DNA of 64,000 nt, from positions 3,132,001-3,196,000 of the forward strand of contig NZ_CP116413.1 in the NCBI RefSeq assembly GCF_030064675.1, written 5' to 3'. The position numbers and the translations under genes were made by a program. The notes beneath the pieces were generated by a model. The model was not told the origin of the DNA. It saw only the letters and a program-made list of their open reading frames with translations, and did no database searches. Positions 52,652 through 60,185 of this stretch are shown here, one piece after another; position 1 is the stretch's first letter; every line of letters begins with the position of its first letter. The stretch comes from Crossiella sp. CA-258035. GTDB taxonomy: Bacteria; Actinomycetota; Actinomycetes; Mycobacteriales; Pseudonocardiaceae.

Positions 52652-54097
52652 TCAGTGCTCCCTCTCCTCGTCCAGCAGCACCACCGAACCGGGACCGGCG
52701 GCGGGCAGCTGCCGGTCCAGCGCGGCCGGGCGGCTGAGCGCGCCGTTGACCAGTGCGGCGCGCAGGGTGCGGCCGGTGCGCACGCCACCGGCCGCGGCGA
52801 GAAGCCGGTGCAGGGTGCTGCCGCGCGGCAGCTCGTACACCCCCGGCCTGCGGACGATGCCGGAGACGCAGTACAGCCGGTTGGCCACCGGCACACCGGT
52901 GAGCACCGGGGGCACCGCGACCAGGGTCTCCACCGAGTGCACCACGGTCGGTCTGCCCAGTAGCACCGGCTCGGCCGGGAACGGCGGGGTGCCCCTCGGC
53001 TCGCCACGGCGGCCGGGATAGGTGCCGCCGCCGCGCCGCACCTCCAGGTCGAAGCTGCGGCCTGAGCCCAGGATGTCGCGGCCCAGCAGGCCCTTCTCCC
53101 TGGCCTGGGCCACCGCCTCGGTGACCACGCGGCGGGCGCGCGGGTACTCCCCGCGCAGGTGCAGGTAGCCGTGGCGGCTGCCGGTGGCGATGCCCGCGAT
53201 GGTCATCGCCTCCACCACCGCGAACGGGTCGCCCTCCAGCAGCACCCGGTCGGCGAAGGAGCCGGGATGGCTCTCGTCCGCGTCGCACACCAGGTAGTGC
53301 GGCCGGTTCCGTTGCCCGGCAAGGACTTCCCAGCTCCTGGCCACCGGCACCCCGGCTCCGTCCCTGCTGGGCAGGCCGGAGGCCAGCACCAGCCGGATGA
53401 TCTCGGCCGGGCCCATCCTCAGCGCGTGGTGCAGCGCGGTGTAGCCGCCGGTGCTGAGGTAGTCGGACAGACTGGCCGGGTCGACCTGGCCGATCCGGCG
53501 CAGCAGCACCAGGTGCTCCGCGCCCGCCTGCGGCACGGCGGCCTCGGCCGGGGGTTCCGGCCGGGCGTGCCGCAGGTCCAGCGCGGTGCTGATGGTGGAG
53601 TCCACAGTGGACGGCGCGGTGACCGCGGTGCGCGGCGGGTCACCGGCCTCGAAGACCAGGGCGGCCGGTGCGCGCTCGCACAGGCCCAGGCAGGGCGAAG
53701 GCTGCCAGAGCACCCCGCCCGCCGGGCGGCCGGCCGGACCCAGGCGACGTTCCAGGGTCCGGCACAGGGGAGTGGAACCCGTTGCGCGGCACGCGGGTCC
53801 GGCGCAGACGTGCAGCACCCGGCGCGGCCGGGGCCGCAGCGAGAACAGGGCGCACGAGGTGGCCACGCCGAAGACCTCGGCTGCGGAGAGGGTCAGGCGG
53901 CGGGACAGGTAGTCCAGTGCCGCCTCGCTGATCCAGCCCACCCGGTCGTTGAGCGAGTGCAGGGCCGGTAACAGCGCGTCGTGCGGGTTGGCGGTGGGCC
54001 CGCCGTCACTCCGACCGGAGGACGACGGGTCCAGCACGACATCAATGGCCGCGCGTTCCTCAGCGGAGGGTGCGGCGTCACGAAAGCGGGAATCCAT
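52652..54097 (-). CDS. NuoE-NuoF fusion-type formate dehydrogenase accessory subunit (shortened)
   Basis: 481 residues. Residues about 40-165 are NuoE-like with [2Fe-2S] Cys ligands in CAGPACRATG and CLGLCERAP. Residues about 200-480 are NuoF-like (ALHHALRMGPAEII, CDADESHPGSFADRVLLEGDP, RRGEPRGTPPFPAE, GRPTVVHSVETL, then an SLBB domain). Two things are missing: the GEETAL segment that normally precedes RRGEPR, and the C-terminal [4Fe-4S] domain. This subunit passes electrons from formate dehydrogenase to NAD+ in related systems. The catalytic subunit is not in the window. Confidence 0.85.
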   Translation of the reverse strand: MDSRFRDAAPSAEERAAIDVVLDPSSSGRSDGGPTANPHDALLPALHSLNDRVGWISEAALDYLSRRLTLSAAEVFGVATSCALFSLRPRPRRVLHVCAGPACRATGSTPLCRTLERRLGPAGRPAGGVLWQPSPCLGLCERAPAALVFEAGDPPRTAVTAPSTVDSTISTALDLRHARPEPPAEAAVPQAGAEHLVLLRRIGQVDPASLSDYLSTGGYTALHHALRMGPAEIIRLVLASGLPSRDGAGVPVARSWEVLAGQRNRPHYLVCDADESHPGSFADRVLLEGDPFAVVEAMTIAGIATGSRHGYLHLRGEYPRARRVVTEAVAQAREKGLLGRDILGSGRSFDLEVRRGGGTYPGRRGEPRGTPPFPAEPVLLGRPTVVHSVETLVAVPPVLTGVPVANRLYCVSGIVRRPGVYELPRGSTLHRLLAAAGGVRTGRTLRAALVNGALSRPAALDRQLPAAGPGSVVLLDEEREH

Positions 54098-54142
54098 GAG
54101 CTGCCCCCGGGAGGTCAGGCAGGTGGGAGGGGGGAGTGACGG

Positions 54143-55135
54143 TCAGGAAGCGACGGCGGCGGGCTGCCTGGTCACCGATGCGTTGAGCAGGTCGGCCATC
54201 GCGTGGATCGCTCTGAGCGTGGGAACTTCAGCGCCAGTCAGCTCCGCGAGCTCGACGACCGCCGCCAGGATGACGTCCAGCTCCAGGGGCTTGCCCTTCT
54301 CCAGGTCCTGGAGTGTGGAGGTCTTGTGCTCGCCGGCTTTCTCGGCCCCGGCCAGCCGTCGTTCGATGGAGATCTCGGGGTGGGACCCCAGCCGTCGCGC
54401 GACCTCCAGGGTCTCCCGCATCATCGACACCACCAGCCGCCTGGCGTCGTGGTGCCGGCAGATGGCGGCCATGGTGGAGCGGGTCAGCGCGGAGATCGGG
54501 TTGAACGCGATGTTGCCCATCAGCTTGAGCCAGATGTCCCGGCGGAGGTCGGCCTCCACCGGGCACTTGAGCCCGCCTTCGATCATCGCGGTGGAGAACT
54601 CCAGGCAGCGGGCGGAGATCGACCGGTCCGGCTCGCCGATGGAGAAGCGGGTGCCCTCCAGGTGGCGGATCACGCCGGGAGCCTCGATCTCGGTGGCCGC
54701 GTAGACCACGCAGCCGATGGCCCGCTGGACCGGGAGCGCGGCGCTGACCGCGCCGTCGGGGTCCACGCTGTTGATGCGGTGGTTCTCGAAGGGGCCGGGC
54801 AGACCGTGGAAGTACCACCACGGAATCCCGTTCTGCGCAGCGATGATGGTGGTGCGTTCGTGCAACAGCGGCTCGATCATCCGGCCCGCGGCGGCGTACG
54901 AGTTCGCCTTCAGGCCTAGGAAGATGTGGTCCACCGGGCCGACCTCGGCCGGGTCATCGGTTGCGTGTGGGGTGGCATGGAAGTCGCCGCGGTCGGAGAG
55001 CACCCGAACCCCGGCTTCGCGGATTGCCGAGAGGTGCGCACCGCGGGCGATGAGATGAACCTGCGCTCCGGCGCGGTGCAGGGCTGCACCCACGTACGCG
55101 CCGATGGCGCCGGCACCAAGAACAGCGATTCGCAC
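54143..55135 (-). CDS. Ketopantoate reductase-family (PanE/ApbA) dehydrogenase
   Basis: 330 residues from the GTG at 55135 (AGGAG 6 bases upstream); a frame to 55519 runs through the operator. NADP-binding RIAVLGAGAIGAYVGAAL, then AQNGIPWWYF, a catalytic Lys in DIWLKLMGNIAFNP and a helical C-terminal domain. The family reduces 2-keto acids. First gene of the operon that continues into the fdh subunit and fdhD, 45 bp apart. Its substrate in an oxalate/formate setting could be a small 2-keto acid such as a glyoxylate-derived one; unproven. Confidence 0.82.
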   Translation of the reverse strand: MRIAVLGAGAIGAYVGAALHRAGAQVHLIARGAHLSAIREAGVRVLSDRGDFHATPHATDDPAEVGPVDHIFLGLKANSYAAAGRMIEPLLHERTTIIAAQNGIPWWYFHGLPGPFENHRINSVDPDGAVSAALPVQRAIGCVVYAATEIEAPGVIRHLEGTRFSIGEPDRSISARCLEFSTAMIEGGLKCPVEADLRRDIWLKLMGNIAFNPISALTRSTMAAICRHHDARRLVVSMMRETLEVARRLGSHPEISIERRLAGAEKAGEHKTSTLQDLEKGKPLELDVILAAVVELAELTGAEVPTLRAIHAMADLLNASVTRQPAAVAS

Positions 55136-55171
55136 ATCACTCTCCTGTTCTTGTGTCGACAACTCATTCAG

Positions 55172-55182
55172 CATACAGTATG
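55172..55182. promoter_or_regulatory. Perfect CATACNGTATG operator between divergent reductase and selB units
   Basis: CATACAGTATG, a perfect 11-bp palindrome with one central base, 37 bases from the reductase start and 59 from selB. Identical layout to the sites upstream of oxc and moaA. GntR/FadR-type regulators often bind short sites of this form. Confidence 0.75.
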
Positions 55183-55240
55183 GAGTAGCCCGGTCAACGG
55201 GCCGCACGCGGCACGACCGCGTGGGTGAGGAGGCGTTGCG

Positions 55241-56983
55241 GTGCCTGAAGGGTTCGGGTTCCACTCGCCCCCGCCGATGCGCGTGGTCGCCACCGCCGGA
55301 GGCGCCGGAGCAGGCAAGTCCACCTTGGTGCGCGCGCTCACCGGACGGGATCCGTGGGCACGTCTGCCCTCGGGGCGAGTGCTGGCATTGGTGGATGAGG
55401 CGGTTCTGACGAGCGTGGCCACCGCGGAGGCGGTGGTGTTCGTGGTGGCGGCCGACCAGGAGTGGTCGGAGCAGGTGGCGATGCAGCTGGATGCGTTGCA
55501 CGCCTTGGACATCCGGCACGGGTTGCTGGTGGTGACCCGATCCGACCTGGCTGATCCCGGCCCGGTGCTGCGGCGGACCCGCCGCGCCATGGCCACCGGT
55601 GCGCTCGGCCGGATCGAGTCCGCGGTGGTCAGCGCGCGCACCGGCGCCGGCATCGACCGGCTGCGCCTGGTGCTGGACCGGCTGGCCGCCGCGCTGCCCC
55701 CGTCACCGGAGGTCCCGGTGCGGCTGTGGGCCGACGGGTGTGCGGAGGCGGGCGCGGAGGACAAGGGCGTGCTGGTCACCGGCACCCTGCTGACCGGGTC
55801 GATCGAGCGGGACACCGAACTGGCCGTGGGTGCGCAGGACCGGCGGCTGCGGGTGGGCGGGCTGGAGTCGTTGGGGCGTCAGGTGTCCGCGATGTCCGCT
55901 CCGGCCCGGATCACGGTTCACCTGCCCGAGGCGCAACCGGATGAGTCGTTCACCGGCGCCGCGCTGGTGACCCCTGGGCGGTGGCGGCACGTGGACGTGG
56001 TCGACGTGCGGTTGCGCCCGCTGCCCGGCCGCAAGCTGGGCGGGGTGCACGGGCACCTGGAGCTGGCGCTGGGCTCGGCCCGGCAGCCGGTGTTCCTCCG
56101 GGTGCTCGACGGCGACATCGCGCGACTGCGGCTGAGCGAGCCGCTGCCGCTGCGCATCGGCGACAAGGCGCTGCTGCGCGGGGCCGAGGAGGTGCTGGCC
56201 GGGTGCACCGTGCTGGACATCCTGCCGCCGGAGCTGGACACCGAGGCGCAGCTGGCCGGGCGTGGCCTTGAACTGATGAGTCGGTCAGCGATTCCCAACG
56301 GCGGCGACGAACTGCGCAGGCGCGGCCTGGTCAAGGCCGGCGACCTGCTGGCCATGGGCTGCGCCCTGCCGGTCGCGCCCAGGGCCGGAGACTGGCTGAT
56401 CGACCCGGCTGAGCTGGACGAGCTGTGCCAGCGACTGGCCGCCCTGGTGCGTGCCCGCGCGCGCGAACAACCCTATGACCCCGGCGTGCCCAAGGCGGAA
56501 GCGGTGGCACTGCTGGCTTTGCCACACCGAAGACTGCTCGAACCGGTGGCGAGAGCGGCTCGTGACCTCGGTGTGCGGATCAACCAGGGCCGACTGGTGC
56601 TCACCGAAGGCGGGACCGAGCTCCCGCAGCCGGTGCGGCAGGCGGTGGAGAAGCTGCGCGCCGAGCTGGCGCGCAGTCCCTTCAGCGCGCCGGAGGCCAA
56701 CCAGCTCGCCGCGTTGCGACTGACCCCCAAGTCGCTCGCGGCCGCCGTGCGCACCGGTCTGCTGCTCCGGCTGGCCGACGGCGTCTACCTCGGACCGGAT
56801 GCGGTGGAACGGGCGGTTGCGGTGTTGTGCACACTCCCACAGCCGTTCACCGTGGCCGCGGCCCGCACCGCGCTGGGCACCTCCCGCCGGGTCGCGGTGC
56901 CCCTGCTGGAACTGCTCGACACCCGCCGGATCACCGTCCGGCTACCCGACAGCAGACGTCGGATTCGCCCGGAACACGACTGA
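55241..56983 (+). CDS. selB: SelB-like translation factor with degenerate GTPase domain
   Basis: 580 residues, GTG start with GAGGAGG 7 bases upstream. The order of SelB domains is kept: GTPase (1-165), two beta-barrels (165-330: VLVTGTLLTGS, LVTPGRWRHVDVVDVRL), and C-terminal winged helices (380-580: LPQPFTVAAARTALGTSRRV). The P-loop GGAGAGKST and VTRSDLAD are present, but the switch I segment (GLTID in SelB) and switch II DVPGH are absent: LPSGRVLALVDE runs straight into AVVFVVAADQEW. Selenocysteine delivery by this protein is therefore doubtful. No selA, selD or tRNA-Sec is in the window. Confidence 0.85.
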   Translation: MPEGFGFHSPPPMRVVATAGGAGAGKSTLVRALTGRDPWARLPSGRVLALVDEAVLTSVATAEAVVFVVAADQEWSEQVAMQLDALHALDIRHGLLVVTRSDLADPGPVLRRTRRAMATGALGRIESAVVSARTGAGIDRLRLVLDRLAAALPPSPEVPVRLWADGCAEAGAEDKGVLVTGTLLTGSIERDTELAVGAQDRRLRVGGLESLGRQVSAMSAPARITVHLPEAQPDESFTGAALVTPGRWRHVDVVDVRLRPLPGRKLGGVHGHLELALGSARQPVFLRVLDGDIARLRLSEPLPLRIGDKALLRGAEEVLAGCTVLDILPPELDTEAQLAGRGLELMSRSAIPNGGDELRRRGLVKAGDLLAMGCALPVAPRAGDWLIDPAELDELCQRLAALVRARAREQPYDPGVPKAEAVALLALPHRRLLEPVARAARDLGVRINQGRLVLTEGGTELPQPVRQAVEKLRAELARSPFSAPEANQLAALRLTPKSLAAAVRTGLLLRLADGVYLGPDAVERAVAVLCTLPQPFTVAAARTALGTSRRVAVPLLELLDTRRITVRLPDSRRRIRPEHD

Positions 56984-57043
56984 TGAAGGGATCTCGGCGG
57001 GTGAATTCCGTCGAGCGGCCCACGTGCGGACCCTGGACAACGT

Positions 57044-57058
57044 TACTCCGACGGAGTA
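57044..57058. promoter_or_regulatory. 15-bp palindrome TACTCCGACGGAGTA upstream of oxc
   Basis: Perfect palindrome around one central base, 12 bp upstream of the CATACGGTATG operator. It may be a second regulator's site. As RNA it would be a hairpin with almost no loop, so a DNA site is more likely. Confidence 0.5.
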
Positions 57059-57070
57059 TCACTAAACCAC

Positions 57071-57088
57071 CATACGGTATGCAGTATG
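57071..57088. promoter_or_regulatory. CATACNGTATG operator with an extra half-site upstream of oxc
   Basis: CATACGGTATG (57071-57081) is a perfect palindrome; a third half-site GTATG follows at 57084-57088. It lies 115 bp before the oxc ATG, leaving room for a leader. Confidence 0.72.
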
Positions 57089-57203
57089 GGGATCGAGTGG
57101 TGTGCGGTCCGCGCAACGTCGGCCTTCACCAGTCACCACCAAACACAGCCCGAGTCGACCCAGAGCAGGCGACCGGGCAGCGACGTGAGGAGATGACGCA
57201 CCT

Positions 57204-58931
57204 ATGGCGCAGACTGCCGAGGCTCTGCCCAGCGCCAGCCAGGTCGAGGTGAAGGAGACCGGAGAAGGTCTCATCTCGGGCGGCCATCTGGTGGCGAAGG
57301 CTCTCAAGGCCGAAGGCGTCGACGTGGTGTTCACTCTGTGTGGCGGCCACATCATCGACATCTACGACGGCTGTGTGGACGAAGGCATCGAGGTCATCGA
57401 CGTCCGGCACGAGCAGGTGGCCGCGCACGCGGCCGACGGCTACGCCCGGATCACCGGCAAACCGGGCTGCGCGGTGGTCACCGCGGGACCGGGCACCACC
57501 GACGCGGTCACCGGGGTCGCCAACGCGCTGCGCGCGGAGAGCCCGATGCTGCTCATCGGCGGCCAGGGCGCGCTGAGCCAGCACAAGATGGGCTCACTGC
57601 AGGACCTGCCGCACGTGGACATGATGGCCCCGATCACCAAGTTCGCCGCCACCGTGCCGGACACCGCCCGCGCGGCGGACCTGGTCTCGATGGCCTTCCG
57701 CGAGTGCTACCACGGCGCGCCCGGCCCGTCCTTCCTGGAGATCCCCAGGGACGTGCTGGACGCCTCGGTCCCCATCGAGAAGGCCCGCATCCCCAAGGCG
57801 GGCCACTACCGCGCCTCCACCCGGTCGGCGGGTGACCCCGGCGACATCGAGAAGCTGGCCGACCTGCTGACCAAGGCGGAGAAGCCGTGCATCCTGCTCG
57901 GCAGCCAGGTCTGGACCACCCGGGGCACCGACTCGGCCATCGACCTGGTCCGCGGCCTCAACATCCCCGCCTACATGAACGGCGCCGGCCGTGGCACGCT
58001 GCCGCCCGGCGACCCGCACCACTTCCAGCTCTCCCGCCGCTACGCCTTCACCAACGCCGACCTGATCATCATCGTGGGCACCCCGTTCGACTTCCGGATG
58101 GGTTACGGCAAGCGGCTTTCCGCCGACGCCACCGTGGTGCAGATCGACCTGGACTACCGCACGGTCGGCAAGAACCGCGACATCGACCTGGGCATCGTCG
58201 GTGACGCCGGCATGGTGCTCTCCCAGGTCTTCCAGGCCACCACCGGCCGGGTCAGCAACGGCGCCACCGGGCGCAAGGCCTGGCTGGAGGAGCTGCGCGC
58301 GGTGGAGGAGCAGTCGCTGGGCAAGCGGATGGCCCGGCAGCGCTCCAACGCCAACCCGATCGACCCCTACCGCCTGGTGCACGAGATCAACGAGTTCCTC
58401 ACCGAGGACTCCATCTACATCGGCGACGGCGGCGACATCGTCACCTTCTCCGGCCAGGTGGTCCAGCCCAAGTCGCCCGGCCACTGGATGGACCCGGGCC
58501 CGCTGGGCACCCTCGGCGTGGGCATCCCGTTCGTGCTGGCGGCCAAGTACGCCCGCCCGGACAAGGAGGTCGTCGCGCTCTTCGGCGACGGCGCCTTCTC
58601 CCTGACCGGCTGGGACTTCGAGACCCTGGTCCGGTACAACCTGCCGTTCGTGGGCATCGTGGGCAACAACTCCTCGATGAACCAGATCCGCTACGGCCAG
58701 GCGGTCAAGTACGGCGAGGACCGCGGCCGGGTCGGCAACACCCTCGGCGACGTGCCCTACGACCAGTTCGCCAAGATCCTCGGCGGCTACGGCGAGGAGG
58801 TCCGCGACCCCGCCGACATCGCGCCCGCGCTCCAGCGCGCCCGCGAGTCGGGGCTGCCGTCGCTGATCAACGTGTGGGTAGACCCGGACGTCTACGCGCC
58901 GGGAACCATGAACCAGACCATGTACAAGTAG
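57204..58931 (+). CDS. oxc: Thiamine-diphosphate enzyme, probable oxalyl-CoA decarboxylase
   Basis: 575 residues with the three domains of the acetolactate synthase/oxalyl-CoA decarboxylase superfamily. The cofactor-activating Glu70 lies in RHEQVAAHAADGYAR; the ThDP/Mg motif starts GDGAFSLTGWDFETLVRYN and ends VGNN (about residues 465-495). Sequence alone leaves acetolactate synthase-like or 2-hydroxyacyl-CoA lyase activity possible; the immediately following formyl-CoA:oxalate CoA-transferase gene makes oxalyl-CoA -> formyl-CoA + CO2 the best reading. GAGGAG lies 11 bases before the ATG. Confidence 0.8.
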   Translation: MAQTAEALPSASQVEVKETGEGLISGGHLVAKALKAEGVDVVFTLCGGHIIDIYDGCVDEGIEVIDVRHEQVAAHAADGYARITGKPGCAVVTAGPGTTDAVTGVANALRAESPMLLIGGQGALSQHKMGSLQDLPHVDMMAPITKFAATVPDTARAADLVSMAFRECYHGAPGPSFLEIPRDVLDASVPIEKARIPKAGHYRASTRSAGDPGDIEKLADLLTKAEKPCILLGSQVWTTRGTDSAIDLVRGLNIPAYMNGAGRGTLPPGDPHHFQLSRRYAFTNADLIIIVGTPFDFRMGYGKRLSADATVVQIDLDYRTVGKNRDIDLGIVGDAGMVLSQVFQATTGRVSNGATGRKAWLEELRAVEEQSLGKRMARQRSNANPIDPYRLVHEINEFLTEDSIYIGDGGDIVTFSGQVVQPKSPGHWMDPGPLGTLGVGIPFVLAAKYARPDKEVVALFGDGAFSLTGWDFETLVRYNLPFVGIVGNNSSMNQIRYGQAVKYGEDRGRVGNTLGDVPYDQFAKILGGYGEEVRDPADIAPALQRARESGLPSLINVWVDPDVYAPGTMNQTMYK

Positions 58932-58952
58932 GCCCGGAGGGGGAGTTCGGTT

Positions 58953-60182
58953 ATGGGACAAGCACTTGAGGGTGTTCGAGTCCTGGACATGACCCACGTC
59001 CAGTCCGGGCCGTCGGCCACCCAGATCCTGGCCTGGCTCGGCGCGGACGTGGTCAAGCTGGAGGCGCCCAGCGGGGACATCACCCGCAAGCAGCTGCGCG
59101 ACATCCCCGATGTCGACAGCCTCTACTTCACCATGCTCAACTGCAACAAGCGCAGCATCACGCTGAACATGAAGAGCGACAAGGGCAAGGAGCTGTTCAC
59201 CAGGCTCGTGTCCGATGTGGACATCCTGGTGGAGAACTTCGGTCCGGGCGCGGTGGACCGGATGGGCTTCACCTGGGACAAGCTCCAGGAGATCAACCCC
59301 AGGCTGATCTACGCCTCCATCAAGGGTTTCGGTGACGGGCCCTACACCCACTACAAGGCCTACGAGGTGGTCGCCCAGGCCATGGGCGGCTCGATGACCA
59401 CCACCGGCTTCGAGGACGGCCCGCCGCTGGCCACCGGCGCGCAGATCGGCGACTCCGGCACCGGCATCCACACCGTGGCCGGCATCCTGGCCGCGCTGTA
59501 CCAGCGGGAGTCCACCGGGCGCGGCCAGCGGGTCACCGTGGCCATGCAGCACGCGGTGCTCAACCTGTGCCGGGTCAAGCTGCGCGACCAGCAGCGCCTG
59601 GCGCACGGGCCGCTGGCGGAGTACCCCAACAAGGAGTTCACCGACGAGGTGCCGCGCTCGGGCAACGCCTCCGGTGGCGGCCAGCCGGGCTGGGCGGTGC
59701 GGTGCAAGCCGGGCGGGCCCAACGACTACGTCTACGTGATCGTGCAGCCCGTCGGCTGGCAGCCCATCGCCGAGCTGATCGGGCGGCCGGAGCTGGCCGA
59801 GGATCCCGAGTGGGCCACCCCGGAAGCCCGGTTGCCCAAGCTGGACAAGATGTTCCAGCTGATCGAGGAGTGGACGGTCAACCACACCAAGCGCGAAGTG
59901 CTGGCCATGCTCAACGCCAAGAACGTCCCTTGTGGACCGATCCTGTCCACAAAGGAGCTGATCGAGGACGAGTCGCTGGTGGCCAACGAGATGGTGGTGA
60001 CGGTGGACCACCCCGAGCGCGGGGCGTTCAAGACCGTCGGCATGCCGCTCAAGCTGTCCGACTCGCCTGCCAAGGTCGAGCGGTCCCCGCTGCTCGGCGA
60101 GCACAACGAGGACGTGTACGTGAAGGAGCTGGGGGTTTCCGTCCCGGAACTGGCCCAGCTCAAGGCGAACGGAGTGATCTGA
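58953..60182 (+). CDS. frc: Formyl-CoA:oxalate CoA-transferase
   Basis: 409 residues, class III CoA-transferase. From memory of the E. coli/Oxalobacter enzymes the match is close throughout: [49 protein letters not shown]. The catalytic Asp is Asp167 (IGDSGTG) and the flexible glycine loop is GGGQPGW (241-247). It moves CoA from formyl-CoA to oxalate, making oxalyl-CoA for the decarboxylase upstream and releasing formate. It starts 21 bases after oxc. Confidence 0.95.
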   Translation: MGQALEGVRVLDMTHVQSGPSATQILAWLGADVVKLEAPSGDITRKQLRDIPDVDSLYFTMLNCNKRSITLNMKSDKGKELFTRLVSDVDILVENFGPGAVDRMGFTWDKLQEINPRLIYASIKGFGDGPYTHYKAYEVVAQAMGGSMTTTGFEDGPPLATGAQIGDSGTGIHTVAGILAALYQRESTGRGQRVTVAMQHAVLNLCRVKLRDQQRLAHGPLAEYPNKEFTDEVPRSGNASGGGQPGWAVRCKPGGPNDYVYVIVQPVGWQPIAELIGRPELAEDPEWATPEARLPKLDKMFQLIEEWTVNHTKREVLAMLNAKNVPCGPILSTKELIEDESLVANEMVVTVDHPERGAFKTVGMPLKLSDSPAKVERSPLLGEHNEDVYVKELGVSVPELAQLKANGVI

Positions 60183-60185
60183 GCC

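Noticed and set aside
57193-57252. 19-codon upstream reading frame overlapping the oxc start
   Set aside because: Its ATG directly touches the GAGGAG site with no spacing, so translation is unlikely; oxc at 57204 fits the site.
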